From positions 22,100,001-22,160,000 of the forward strand of contig NC_092674.1 of NCBI RefSeq assembly GCF_964355755.1: 60,000 nt of DNA. The letters are read 5' to 3'. Positions 1 through 12,197 of the stretch are shown one piece after another. The position numbers were made by a program, and so were the translations under genes. The stretch's first letter is position 1. The number at the start of each line of letters is the position of its first letter. Source of the DNA: Antedon mediterranea (lineage: Eukaryota > Echinodermata > Crinoidea > Comatulida > Antedonidae). A model generated the notes under the pieces. It saw only the letters and a program-made list of their open reading frames with translations. It searched no databases and had not been told where the DNA came from.

Positions 1-264
1 TCGCGTGCGTACAACTGTGGACTAGTGCTGTTCCGCCGTGCCACGCCGAGAATGTTAAAGAGTCGTTATCCAATCGAGTTCGAACAATACCATGAAAGCC
101 GCAGTGGTCTAATGGTTAGGACATCTGCATATCAAGCAGCCCTAACCATTAGACCACTAGGGCTTTCATGGTATAGTTTTTTAACTCTATCGGATAACGA
201 CCCTTTAACAATTCTCGGCGTGGTACGGTTGGAACACAACTAGTCCTCAGTTGTACGCACGCGC
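1..264. repeat. Head-to-head SINE palindrome (foldback)
   Basis: Two copies of the 5' half of the window's tRNA-like SINE lie head to head. Left arm runs about 2-130 and right arm about 131-264; both read outward from the same A-box (TGGTCTAATGG at 105-115, its complement near 149-159), and both outer ends carry the sequence around GTGCGTACAACT. The arms are imperfect, so this is an old inverted duplication. The transcript would fold into a hairpin of more than 100 bp. The B-box and acceptor 3' side are missing, so it is not a tRNA gene. Confidence 0.85.
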
Positions 265-538
265 ACCAGAGATCAAATTTATACGCCCTCATCTATAATT
301 CAGTATATTTATTCACTAAGCGGGATCTCGAGAGATACTTTTATATATATATAAACACAACAGGCATAGAAATAAATATATATAATTTCCGATTTATATC
401 TTTATAGCAGTTTTTATATCTTTATAGTAGTTTCAATGTATTTATATATTTCCAACGATTTATATCTTTTGACAGAAATACGCTGAAATTCCCGAGGAAA
501 AACATAAACCGAGTAAACTATTACTATTATTACTATAC

Positions 539-658
539 CTTCATCTATTTTAGAACCAGGTCGTTCTGACAACTCGCTTTCCTGATTAAAAACATAGTTG
601 TTTATAATTAGGCATATTCCAGGTTTGCTTGACATTGTGTATTTAGGTCTCTCCAAGC
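539..658 (-). CDS. First caspase-domain exon of gene 1
   Basis: A 120-nt phase 1-1 exon encoding 40 residues, with GICLIINN (first beta strand of p20) and ending GSKIDE before a GTATAG donor. Genes 2 (13531-13656) and 3 (37138-37245) have the corresponding exon with the same borders. The frame has no stop. The window's left end, immediately downstream, is filled by a SINE palindrome, so the next exon must be further left. Confidence 0.8.
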
Positions 659-3600
659 CTGGATATGTAAAACAAGCAAAAAATAAAACAATATAAAACA
701 ACTAAACATTTAAATAATGTCGACTATGTTTACAGTCCAGATGTTAAAAGTATATAATTTGGAAGTTCAGGCTGTTTTCCAGTCGACGTTGATTTGCGTT
801 GAATTGACCGGATTCAACGATTTTGAGGTAAAACGAAAATGAGGTAAAAATAAACGTTAAAAATCGTTAAACCTGCTTTTCAGTTGACGTTAAGTCGCCT
901 TGATTTGCTTTGACATTTAAATCGTAAAAAGGTTTAAAACAAATAACGATAGCCATGATCGAGCCGGACCAATGTACAAAAAATGCAATGTTTTTTTGGG
1001 GCAACTAATAATAATAATAATAATAACAACTTTATTTAAAAACGGATGCAACACTTGAATCACCATAATTGTGTTTTTCGCAAGGCCGTTACTTACTACA
1101 AACTATTTATACTATTACACAAGTTATCATTTACAGTACAAAAACAACAACAACAACAACAAAAAAAAGATTTCATGAATAAATATAGAGTTTCAAGTAT
1201 ATTTTATCTTTGGTCATTATCATTGTTTTAAATATATGTATATTAGGAGCTGTAATTGCATTTGAGTTTATAGCAACTAACTCTATGAGTAATTGTTTTG
1301 CTTTAGTTGCCCCTGACCATTGTGCTCTGTTTCTGTTCTGTTCTGTGTCTGTGTATTGGTCGAATAAATAAATGAAATGAATGAAAAACATCGTCGCGTT
1401 GTATACATTCAAGATTGTCTGCTAGTACGTACTTTTTCAAAAGCTATAATGACATAATTTGTGAACCATTTGGTTGGTCAGTTCTAACGATCTAACGTTG
1501 AAGTTGAACTCGGGTAAACTTCAACGATTGCATTGATTTTAAAGTCTATTTTCTAGTAGATTTTAGCTGAATTGACCGGATTCAACGATTTTACAGGAAA
1601 ATGGAGTTATAAACACTGAAAATCGTTACAATTTGCAATCGATCGTTAAAACTAATCAATTAATTCACTAATTACGTCAGCATAGTTTGTGAAAAGAAAC
1701 CGCATTTATTTTAGCGTTACGAACATAACTGATTATTAATAACGTGTTTTAAGTAAACAAACACTCTTCATAGGCCTATACGTTGTTTTAACAACTTATG
1801 ATGAGTTGATCAAATCAAAATGTTCTGAGGATGTCGGGTAAAAGTGTTTAGTATCTATCTGGAGAATGATTGCTATCATCAATTCCAAAACAATAGTAGT
1901 GCTGTATATATTAAGATACATTTTAAAAGTAATTTAACACTTATGTATATATGATAGTGAATGTTTTCTTACATTCTTTTTCCAATATCCCATGAGTTTA
2001 TAACCTCTTTATCCCAACACGAACAATTGTTCTATCCCGTTTTACTACTTTACCTTGTTGCGTCTTCGGATTTTTCTTAAAGGGAAGCGCATTTATACGC
2101 GCTTGTTCCTCTCTTGTCTCACTTTCTTTGTCTAAAGAGAAGAAAATAACCAACAAGTTAGAAACTTTGGGAGTAGGATTAAGAATAAATGTAAACATTT
2201 TAATCTGAATATTAATGGTTAATACACTGCGCCTTACTAAAAATGAATTAGTGTGGTGATATCATTATAAATCAACATGTTGACTATAACTACTCGTGTT
2301 TTTTTTTATTCCCGCAAAGTAGACTTTATTTGATTTCGGAATGATTACTCTATATTAATTGCATTGCAAGACATTATTTAGATAGATATATACACAACTC
2401 AACCCAGAATCATCCGACTTTAATCTTGCATTTGACACTATGACTAAGTTAGTAATAAGGAATTTCTTAAAAATTGTAGGAAGGAAAAGAAAACCAACAC
2501 TTAAATTATAGGTTGATTAGTTCAAAGTGTATGGGTTACAGGAGGCCTATTTATTTTCGATTGACTACTATGTTGTAGGTAGGTAAAGATGCTAAAAACC
2601 GCTATGGCACTCTTGAATACTGTCCAGTCTGGCTTTGCACCGAACAGGTGATGTTTGACTCTTCTTCATTGTTTAGGTTGGAACCTTTCTTGTGCAGAGT
2701 ATAGATAGTTTGTAACAATTAAAACCGCTCTAATCTTCACGAAATAGCGCTATAGAAATATCTCATTATTATAATTATTATTAAGAAATATTTATTTGAA
2801 AAGAGGAATAGAAGGAAGAAGGATTATTTGGGCAAACAGTCTTCAGAAAGTAAAGGAATATATCAAATATATGAAAGAACTGAGAGTGGTGCGATTCCAA
2901 GAAATGAAATGTTTTGAAATAGTAGTAGAATAAAAGCATCCAATTGGAACAATTTTGATATCTATTTTCGTTACTGCTAAAGACAAATATATATTTGTGT
3001 GTATGTGTTATATTATGTAAAGGATCAATAAAGCCAAAAAGAAAATAACGACGCTTTACCTTTTTTTGCCGGAAGCAAGTCAACCAATTTGTCTAAAAAT
3101 ATATAACAATATAATTTAGTATTATATCTTCCTTGTTTATAACATTATCTTCTATCTGCATCTTTTCAACGTTGTGACCTGCCTGGTGAAGTTTCTGTTC
3201 ACTCAATTAAGACAATCACAACGTGACTATGGTATTTGAGTTATTCGCTTTTGTTTAAAAAAAAATAATAATAATGTACACAATAATTTGTATAGTTGAA
3301 AGTAGACTTTAAAAACACTGCTCTTTATGTCTAATTGTTTTTTTCTAATTGATATATTTCTACATCAAAATCATTACCAACAAAGTAGTACCGTAAATGT
3401 AACTTAGAATACTGTACCTTTGTCATCACGCTTAATATCTGCATCTGAAGAAAAAAAAACTTATTAATGAATAATTTATTTACAAGTAGAAATTCTCGTG
3501 AGTTCAACTCACATACATAACATTTTACATGCCTGATATTGTTTAGACTATTCAGTATAATCGATTCAATAGTTGAAGTCAATGGAACTAAAGGCGGGCT

Positions 3601-5316
3601 ACTACCATCAACCATAACGTAAGCAACACGTTTCTCACGGAAGTTTTAGTGGATATATTACTTTGCCTCTGACAATTACAACAAAGTACATCGACAAATG
3701 TATACCATTCTTGAAAATTTGACTACAGTACCTTTCACTGTAACAACAACTTCGTCTGAAAGAAAGAAATCGTACATTGTATCTGTGATATATCATGTTT
3801 ATTTGCATATATTCGTTATGATTCTTTCTAAAATCCTGATAGCGCATGTTGTTTTAGACCATGTAATTACGTGGCATAAACATTAGAAGTCCGTTTTTAA
3901 GTCAGGAAATCCTACATCATGTTTAATGATTAAAACTTTATTCACTTTATTATTTATTTATTTTTTAATCTAACACATGGTTTATTATTACGGGTGGGGT
4001 TAGTTCATGTTTATGAGTGGGTGTTTTTTTAAATTAGACTTGGTGAACATAGAGAAACAATTTTAATACCTTAAAATAAGCTTTATGGTAGGTGAAAAAA
4101 TGTTAACGTTGTCCCCACCTCTGCCCAGCACAACTACATCATTACAAATACTCCCACCCCATTGTAATATTGGAAGTTTGACATTCGTAAACAAACTATT
4201 TTAATTGTCACATAATCTGTAGCTTGATTGTCTGTATCCTGATTCAGTTAAATTAGTTTATAAACGTACCATAGTATATAAGACATGTATACAGTAATAA
4301 TAAATAAATATAATAATGAAGTACAGTACATACCTCTTCTGAATACCAAATTGTTCAGCCCATCTAAAAATAAGAATTAATTAGTTCATTGCTATGCTTT
4401 CTTGACACATTAAAATTACAAGCGTATAAATGTAACATAAACGGAGATGCGTTAAGGAGAAAAACAGGTATAATGTTGATTCAGGGAGATATGGTAACTC
4501 GTTCCAAAAGGCTTCAATTAATTTTATTTCATATATACATTTATTCGATTACGTATAACGACCACAATAGTTGGAATTGTTATGTTAATTTACAGTATTT
4601 AAAGTTAAAAGCTGAAATAAAAAGTCACATCTATTTTGAAGCTTTATAAGTTTGGATGCGAAGGGTGTTGTAATGGTTTTTAATGAATAAACATGTTAGA
4701 GTTTGTATAGTCGACCCCATTAAATACTTAAACTGATCATTAGTAAATCTACGTGTTGTATGTAGCGCCTATTCTCACCTTTAATTATTCCTTTTGCTTT
4801 TCCACTGAGACGATCAGCAAACCTGTTCAAATCTTTTCGCGTAACCAAGAAGTCATTTACTTGTAAGTATAATGCCAAATCCCACAAATCTTTAATATCA
4901 CTGTTGTGCGTCTGATCGTAAAATGCACGTGCCTCATTGAAATCTTTACTTGGATCAGCTTGCTCTATTCCATTAAAAAATAAACTACGATACGGCTTTA
5001 ATCCTACGCCTTTGTGTACAAATTTTGGTTTGGGCACAGTGACTTCAGTCAGGAGATCTTGAAGAGAACCAAGTTTCGTCAGCTCACCAATCTCAGAAAA
5101 CAATTTCAAGGCATTGAATGAAGCAATAACTTCGTTCTGTTCTCTGTGCTTTGCCAAGTCATCCAGCAATTCGATTGCAGTCACTGAGTTTTTTCCAAGA
5201 ACCGTACTGCTAATGTAATCCGATAGGAGAAATTTTAATTTTTTTAAATTATCTCCCTGGAAACTCCTACCAAACTCTGCTGAAAATTCTTTATATTCAA
5301 AGTCAATATTAGCCAT
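539..5316 (-). CDS. Caspase-8-like gene 1, 5' part (DED prodomain plus first caspase exon)
   Basis: Six exons joined by eye: 5316-4779 (DED), 4363-4334, 3755-3732, 3444-3418, 2131-2054 and 658-539. Each has an AG acceptor and GT donor and every junction is phase 1, so the frame stays open across all 817 nt. The last exon holds PGICLIINN followed by GSKIDE, the start of the caspase p20 subunit as in caspase-8. The exon carrying the catalytic His and Cys would come next and is outside the window on the left. A DED before a caspase domain marks an initiator type that is recruited to adaptor complexes in the cytoplasm (family knowledge). The two tandem relatives are on the same strand. An acceptor (TTGTTGTAG) sits four bases before the ATG, so a 5' UTR intron is likely. 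The model is an inference from splice signals and frame; the DED and caspase assignments are stronger than the micro-exons. Confidence 0.75.
985..1400. repeat. Possible LINE/SINE 3' tails
   Basis: An (AAT)n run at about 1005-1026 is followed by AACAACTTTATTT, a common end of invertebrate retroposons. About 1240-1390 looks like another 3' tail, with an AATAAATAAATG-type tail at 1363-1385. No coding part is visible. Two copies of the phrase TTGACCGGATTCAACGATTT (about 804 and 1570) suggest a further dispersed repeat in this intron. Confidence 0.35.
4779..5316 (-). CDS. Death effector domain exon of caspase gene 1
   Basis: Starts at the ATG at 5316-5314 (MANIDFEYKEF) and encodes 179 complete residues to a GTGAGA donor at 4778-4773. 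Residues about 5-90 resemble a DED: the stretch NLKKLKFLLSDYI matches helix 2 of caspase-8 and FADD DEDs, including the FL pair used in DED chain assembly, and the rest is amphipathic and helical through LGSLQDLL. Residues about 95-179 are also helical, with LWDLALYLQVNDFL; this could be a diverged second DED, but I cannot support that firmly. Read through the donor, the frame stays open only 19 residues, which agrees with an exon border there. Expected role: self-association with other DEDs during caspase activation. Confidence 0.75.
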
Positions 5317-5319
5317 AAT

Positions 5320-6440
5320 TCTACAACAAAAAATAATTTAGTTACATTTGTATTAACCATAACCCGTTTTAACTTACATCAAATGTATTATGTATTCACT
5401 TCTCACAAGCAAAATAGATGAGAGATACATATAAATCAAATAACACAAAAAAACAAGAAATCATATCAATACTAATATTTGGTGTTATTTTCTTGATTGA
5501 CTCCCAAACACATTAATAAAATCAGAATTTGAATAGGTCATTTTGCAGTTTTAATAGTTATTCAGTTCCACAGAAAACCACAAATTAATAACTATTTACT
5601 AAAAATGTTCTAAAAACCATTAAAAAATAGATAAGATAATATTTAAAACATTCGTTTAAACGGACACTAAAACTTATTTTTAAAATATTGTAGCGTCTAG
5701 TTATGGCGTTCAGTTTGATAGAAGAAGTGATTAATAAGGGCATCATCTGATGGATTCAATTAGGTTAATATTGGCAAGTTCACAAACACGTTCAAAATTT
5801 TGCTTAGTCATAGATATTCCAATGTAATATATATATATGATAATAACAATAGTCATTTATATTCTATAGAATGTGGCCATAATAATACATTGTAAAATGT
5901 GAATTATATTTGTTTCAATACGGCAACATTAATGAACGACAAACACTATATCGTTAATTTTAATAGATTGAACATATACTTTTTAATTTCTTTAAATCTG
6001 TCTTAAGTTAATAAAATCAAATATCTTTAGTTATTTTTATTTAGCTTCTGAATTACATTTGGATGTATGCAATGTTTTTGTAATGATAATATTATTGGGT
6101 CATCAGAGGTAAAACTACATAGTTTTCCTTTAATCAGCCTGAACAAAAGAAATGTGACAGAGTTATGCATTAAAGCCCACACGTCGATGGAATTCTACTT
6201 TACAAATCAATATTCAATTAAAAGAGGGAGGTAGAGGAGTAATCTGTTTCGTAACCAGCTCATTTTCATTATGGTTTACTTTAAACTTTGGTTTATGATT
6301 TTCAATCAGATATCTCTATACGTATTGTTTTGTATGTTAATATGTTTCCGAGCCTTTTAGTATTTACAACTGTCCATATTACTGTAGGTATATGTATTTA
6401 CAGAAAATCTGTTGAGTCAGTTTTTCTCGTCAATACTACC
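5320..6440. other. Upstream region of caspase gene 1, no gene seen
   Basis: AT-rich, with no convincing open frame or known repeat. It should contain the promoter and any non-coding first exon of gene 1, since an acceptor lies just before its ATG, but I cannot identify them. Confidence 0.4.
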
Positions 6441-6880
6441 CTGATTTATATATATATATATATATATATATAAACAAATCAGGCATATAACATTATATAT
6501 ATATATATAAACAAATCAGGCAAAGAACATTAATTCTAAACCGCCCGGTGATATACTGACATTTATTTAATTAATTTGAAACGATAAAGATGAGGAAATC
6601 TTTCAGAATGAGAAAAAGTCGCCCCAACCGAGACTCGAACTCGGACCGCCTGCTGGATATGCAGATGTCCTAACCATTAGACCACTAGGGCTTTCATGGT
6701 ATTGTTCGAACTCGATTGGATAGCGACTCTTTAACATTCTGGGCGTGGTATAGTACGGCGGAACAGCACTAGTCCTCAGTTGTACGCACGCGCACCAGAG
6801 ATCAAATTGATACACCCTCATCTTACAGTATTTTTATTCACGAGGCGGGATCTCCGAAGAGATACTTTTATATATATAAA
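6441..6880 (-). repeat. tRNA-derived SINE copy, with (TA)n at its border
   Basis: A full copy of the family in reverse orientation. The tRNA-like part is 6620-6691: acceptor arms pair (GCCC... with ...GGGGC), the A-box and a B-box around GTTCGAGTC are intact, and a 5-bp anticodon stem encloses a loop with apparent anticodon ATC. That is not a normal animal tRNA-Asp anticodon, and the tRNA sits in the middle of a longer conserved unit, so this is a SINE and not a working tRNA. The 3' tail (towards 6537) holds the shared CCGCCCGGTGATATACTG module. A (TA)n microsatellite at 6448-6472 borders it. Confidence 0.8.
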
Positions 6881-6894
6881 CAAATCAGGCAAAG

Positions 6895-7013
6895 AACATT
6901 ATTTCTAAACCGCCCGGTGATATACTGAAATTTATTTAATTAATTTGAAATGATAAAGATGAGGAAATCTGTGAGAATGAGAAAAAGTCGCCCCAACCGA
7001 GACTCGAACTCGG

Positions 7014-7049
<36 letters not shown>
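6895..7049 (-). repeat. Truncated SINE copy and (TA)n
   Basis: Second copy of the same SINE, same orientation, keeping only the 3' module and the B-box half of the tRNA-like part. It is cut off at about 7016 by a (TA)n run (7017-7049). Confidence 0.75.
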
Positions 7050-7053
<4 letters not shown>

Positions 7054-7291
7054 CCAAAGGCAAATCACTGAAAAAAATGACAATGCTGTGGGTATCAGTG
7101 GCTGGATCTCAATGGAGATACAAAAATAAAAAGCGAAAAGCTAAATCAAAACGATAAAGTAAACAGCCAGAAAAGTTATCAGAGCTTTCGGGCAACACTA
7201 GCCCTTCATCAGTGCAAGTGAAGGAATTTGGATAACGTCATAGTATAAAGCTGGCAAGTGCTGCCTGGGTGGACAGGAATAAAAGAAATAT
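7050..7291 (-). mobile_element. Penelope-type terminal repeat, left member of an inverted pair
   Basis: About 240 bp that recurs inverted at 7899-8139. On the minus strand it carries CTGATGA (7212-7206), a GGGC/GCCC stem and GAAA (7189-7186), the arrangement of a hammerhead ribozyme core. Penelope-like elements are known to carry hammerheads in their terminal repeats. There is an extra A between CTGATGA and stem II, and stems I and III are weak, so the ribozyme itself may be dead. A SINE 3' tail fragment follows at 7305-7375. Confidence 0.55.
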
Positions 7292-7510
7292 ATTTCAATA
7301 TATACACATTAGGCAATGAACATTAATTCTAAACCGCCCGGTGATATACTGAAATTTAATTAATTAATTTGAAACGATATATGTTTTTTAGTCTCATTCC
7401 AAAATTGTTTATATCTCAACCAAGCTACCTTCTTTGTTTCTACTCTTATTCAATTTTTCACAGTATATTCCTTATGGATTGGATAGCGACTCCACCGTCG
7501 GGCTGGTAAA

Positions 7511-7880
7511 ATGATTGGTCTGGAACTGCCTTCCTTTACCGATGTGCACCTAGAACACCTCCAGAAAGATTTCGAACGCATTGAGTCGGATGCCTCTCAT
7601 CCTCTCCACAAAGTGATCATAGACCAACTTAATCCAAGTGGTAGATTGAGGCTCCTCAGTGTGAAAACAAATCGATTTGCTAAATCCTTTATTCCCTCCG
7701 GTATCATCCAGTACAACAGGAAGTCAAGAAGATAATTTTATCTTGTAATTTTTTAGATGTTTTTATATGAATGGTTTTATGCTATATTTGTTTTTATTGT
7801 GTTTTCTTTGTTCTTATGACGAGCAATGAATTTCCTTATTGAGGATCTATAAAAGTTATCTTATCTTATCTTATCTTATC
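7511..7880 (+). mobile_element. 5'-truncated LINE 3' end with (TTATC)n tail
   Basis: The open frame 7511-7735 ends with TNRFAKSFIPSGI, the usual C-terminus of CR1/L2-type LINE polyproteins. It is followed by a short 3' UTR and a (TTATC)n tail at about 7856-7880. Only the last 70 or so codons remain. It lies between the two inverted Penelope-type repeats. Confidence 0.6.
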
Positions 7881-7898
7881 ACCCTGGCTCCCTTTGTT

Positions 7899-8139
7899 AT
7901 ATTTCTTTTATACCTGTCCACCCAGGCAGCACGTTCCAGCTTTATACTATTACGTTATCCAAATTCCTTCACTTGCACTGACGAAGGGCTAGTGTTGCCC
8001 GAAAGCTCTGCTAACTTTTCTGGCTGTTTTACTTCTCGTTTTGATTTAGCTTTTCGCTTTTATTTTGTATCTCCATTGAGATCCAGCCACTGATACCCAC
8101 AGCATTGTCATTTTTTCAGTAATTTGCCTTTGGATTTAT
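7899..8139 (+). mobile_element. Penelope-type terminal repeat, right member of the inverted pair
   Basis: Inverted partner of 7050-7291. Hammerhead-like core on the plus strand: CTGACGA 7978-7984, GGGC 7986-7989, GCCC 7997-8000, GAAA 8001-8004. A short piece of the same family (GATACCCACAGCATTGTCAT) recurs near 11440-11459. Confidence 0.55.
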
Positions 8140-8149
8140 ATATATATAT

Positions 8150-8418
8150 ATAAACATTAGGCAATCAATGAACATTAATTCGAAACCGCCCGGTGATATA
8201 CTGAAATTTAATTAATTAATTTGAAACGAGACTCGAACTCGGACCGCCTGCTTGATATGCAGATGTCCTAACCATTAGACCACATGGTATTGTTCTCGAT
8301 TGGATAGCGACTCTTTAACATTCTCGGCGTGGTACGGCGGAACAGCACTAGTCCTCAGTTGTACGCACGCGCACCAGATATCAAATTGATACGCCCTCAT
8401 CTTTCAGTATTTTATCTA
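8150..8418 (-). repeat. SINE copy with deleted tRNA acceptor
   Basis: Same SINE family. The 3' tail module is at about 8187-8227 and the B-box and A-box parts at 8229-8285, but the spacer linking the tail to the tRNA and the acceptor bases are deleted. The 5' module continues to about 8405. Confidence 0.7.
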
Positions 8419-9140
8419 TAGTTCACTATGTCGGTCGGTCTGTCTGTCGGTCCAGTATCACTATGCGTTTTATCGCTTTCTGACCTTATCTTGATATCAG
8501 TTTAATCTAGCTTAGTCAATTTTTCACAGTATATTCCTTATGGCCAGGAATCGACGTGGTTATGTTTTTACGGTGCGCAATAAAAAATTACGCGGTCTAC
8601 GCACGATTTAACGAAATCACGTTTGTAATCAATATCTTCACAACCATGAATCACAATTAAATAAAATTTGGTACTTATAAATTTCAGGGCATAAATCATC
8701 ATATGGCAATACAATTACGTGCGTAGCGCATGTAACGCATGCGTAGGCGCGCTTAACATTTTCAAAAATGTATTTTCGATGAAATAAGAGTACGTCTCAG
8801 GCAATTTTAAGCGTTTACAAAATTGCCATGAGTGCGCATATTTTTGCGCGCGCACTGCGCGTTAAATATTATTGCGCACTCTTTTTGCCCGATTTCTGTT
8901 TTCTTGACTTACTTTTCAACTCGAAATTACGTTATACGAGCACGTCAAAAGTGACAGGCTACGCACGTGTAAATTAAACAAGGCCATATAGATGGCTGCA
9001 GTCGCGTGCTCATTAGTGTTTACCGACCGACCGACCGACCAACCTACCAACTGACCGAAGTTACCGTACTAAACATGTTTAAAAATGTTGAAATGTTTAA
9101 AAACATTTATATTTTTTTAATTTGTTTGAAGTTCAACGAG
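8419..9140 (-). repeat. Repeat family A, copy 1
   Basis: Dispersed non-autonomous element also at 18952-19743, 47176-47731 and 48565-54193 (interrupted). It has a GTCG/GTCT microsatellite at 8430-8452, a CG-containing core and a second module from about 8980 with GCAGTCGCGTGCT and (ACCG)n. In this copy the second module is inverted relative to copy 2. No transposase or reverse transcriptase is present. Class unknown. Confidence 0.7.
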
Positions 9141-9199
9141 AAACAACCAGATATTACCTCCTATTTACATGCTTTCATGAAGGGAGTCTCCAGAAATTT

Positions 9200-12100
9200 A
9201 GATTAGAATGCTATACAGAGTAAATAGTTTATTTGATTTGTGTTTATTTTGTTAAGTAGGCAATACTTCCGAAATCTAACATAAACAGTATTTCCAACAA
9301 CATTTTGTGCGTTAACATTATTTTTCCCATTATTATTTCTAATATGTAATAAAACGACCTTAATTTCTAGATCTATGTTGTTTTTAGAAACTAGGCCTAT
9401 TCATGTTCCAAACTGATGCTTTTCATGTTGTAAATAGTAATTCTAGTTTACGCATATGAATATTAATATTATTAACATTTTGCTGACGAACAATAGTTTC
9501 AGACTTATGTTCGACTATTCTACGTTTAGGCACAAAGATCATTTGTTATTCTAATTTCCTTTTTACTTTTAAATAGTGTTTAGATTATTACTTTAATATA
9601 AACATACAAAATATGACAAAACAAAAAAATATTTACCTTTTTTTGTGAATAAACAAAAGATTATACCAGTGTCGAGTTTAAAAAGATTTCCACTTCGTGC
9701 CGTTTGTAATAGCAATACTAGGCTAAACACAATACATACAAGTTATGCATGACTGACTTTCAAACTAATGACATGCGCATTTACCCAAATGATTATTCAA
9801 GTTATATCGAGTGTAATGTATGTGTTATTTCCTATTTTTTCTATAAATAATTCGCTCTAATTCGGCCAATCATGTATTGCAAACTTCGTGCCGTTTGTAA
9901 TAGTAATATTAAACAGAATACACACATGTTATGCATGAATGACTTTGAAACTAATGACATGCGCATTGAAACGAATGATTATGCAAGTTATATCTTGGAG
10001 TTTACCCCATGGTTATGATGTGCAATGTATGCTTTAATTTTTTTCTTTTTTTTCTTTTGATGATTCGCTCTAATTCGGCCAACCAAGTAGGCCTATTGCA
10101 ATTGTCGAAAATCTGTCTTCTTCACTCTTTCTTTCCTACTTGTTCCCGTTCTCAAATTTGCTATTTGTACGAATAATTTGCCATGGTCTGGTATATGAAA
10201 TGTGAGCTTTCTGAATGATTATTTTAGGTTGGCACTAGCACTTTAAAATTGACAGAATCATTCTTTTTAAGCGGGAATAGACAATACAAACTAACATAAA
10301 GTAGCCCGTAAAGTAAGCCATGTTACAACAATCTTAATTTAGTAGTAGGCCTAATTAAAGTTGTGTGATCTCTGTCGGTTACTTAAGCCATGTCACGTGT
10401 ACGGTAGCATTTTGCTACTGTATTGCGTTGCAGCTACTGTTACGCCTACATGTCAATGTGAACTGAGTATGACCTGTATTGCCTATTAACTAGCTGTGAC
10501 TTTCTGTATTAATAACTAAACAACAAAGGGGTTTGTCGTTGCTGTCAAAAAACTAGGCATAGTTAAGCGGGTACAGTAATAGTCAGAAACATTGTGTCTA
10601 ATGATAGTAGCCTACAATTGTTTCTGCTCATGTACGATTTGAAAATTAACGTTTTAAAGTTCAATCGTGTTTACTTCTACATTTATATAAAATATGCTTA
10701 GTTCTTAGATGTTTTTATGTTTAAATGTTCGAAACGAAAATAATTTTCCTGCTAATGTCGCAATATTCTGTCTATTGTCTTTTAAGATTAATGAATGACT
10801 GTTCTGAATTTTTTAAATCAGGATTATTATAACACTTATAAATAAATATTGTATGCCTGCCATCGGTTTTATTTAGTTTAATGTCTTAATTGTTTTCCAT
10901 TTTCTTGACCGAACTCTAGATCTTATGACGCCAAGTTATTGTATATTTCTAGTTTCTCTGTTTTTCATGGTTTGACTGAAACAAAATATCTATCATATTT
11001 ATTACAGTATGGTAGTTTATATTTATTGTTCAATAATAAAACATTACATGTTTACATTTCTAAGATGTTTACATTGTTTTTCTAACAATAACATACTGTA
11101 TTTATTTCCAAGTAAAATGATCTCATTGTGGTAATAGTTCAGTATTGAATCCGGAAAATTGATATAGAGAAAATCATTGGAAGGTTACTGAATTAATTCG
11201 TAGAATAAACCAGAATTTGCAAATTCAGAAGTTTTACCATTCACATCAACAAAACGATGTGCCGGAAGTACTAAAAAATCTTACAACACTATTTCAATTG
11301 TATATAAGTCACGTAAACGGAACAATATATACCTGCTTATTGAATCAATATTATGCATAGTATCTTTATTCATCCTTCAGAAGGAAATTATTAAAAATAA
11401 CATATACACTTTAAAAATAAAAACAATCCCCACTGAGATACCCACAGCATTGTCATTAATTTCATATGCATATAGTATGAAAACATAAATATTATATTGT
11501 AAAACATAGTGTATTATTTAAATATTCGTATAAATAGCGACATAACGATTACATCCAATTACCTATTCAACATAATGTTTTTTTTCTCTTTCGTGGTTGT
11601 AGCCCACTTTTATTCATTCTTTCATTCCATGACGAAAATATAAACAATAAAAAAAATATGTGTTTATAACATGTAATTACGTACTATATCTTTTTTTAAT
11701 GGCCAACGTGTAGAAGCGTTTATTTTTCTATTTTTCCTTTTTTCCTTTTCCATTTTATAGATAAAATACGATCAGTGTTTAAAAAAACTAAAAAACAGTT
11801 AATACAATATTCTTTAAAGACAAAAAGACGAGCTTGCATTTCGATTTTAAGAAATGTGATTCAATCATTAATTTCTCTTTTACATTAAACAATTTATTGT
11901 GAACTTTGTTTACATTATAAGCATATTGATAGCTATTGCATTTCTGAGTTCTACTCGGAACAAGCTCAAAATCATTGTTGATCGTTTTGTATGTTCAACA
12001 TAATGTTCATGCAATATCCGATTTCCGAACAAAAATGGGCCTAAAAGAGCATATAGGCCTACATACAATATTTAAACAAATCTAGGCATTGAGGAGGAAT
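9200..12100. other. Non-coding stretch with one tandem duplication
   Basis: No gene seen. A segment of about 190 bp is duplicated in tandem at 9694-9880 and 9890-10085 (both start CTTCGTGCCGTTTGTAATAG and contain AATGACATGCGCAT), with moderate divergence. The rest is AT-rich without features I can name. Confidence 0.6.
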
Positions 12101-12107
12101 TTCCAAA

Positions 12108-12197
12108 TTATGTCCTAACCATTAGACCACTAAGACTTGCATGGCATTTTTTGATAGTGAATATTTAACCCTCGGGGTGGTACGGCGAAGGTTGTAC
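12108..12197 (-). repeat. Decayed SINE fragment
   Basis: Contains the complement of the A-box region (TCCTAACCATTAGACCACT at about 12113-12131) and traces of the 5' module. The B-box side is gone. Confidence 0.6.

Noticed and set aside
3331-3615. Long minus-strand frame in caspase gene 1
   Set aside because: It spans intron sequence; only the short block 3418-3444 has splice borders and similarity to sister genes.
7017-7049. CRISPR-like or functional array in TA and GACA repeats
   Set aside because: Simple microsatellites without spacers; the genome is eukaryotic.
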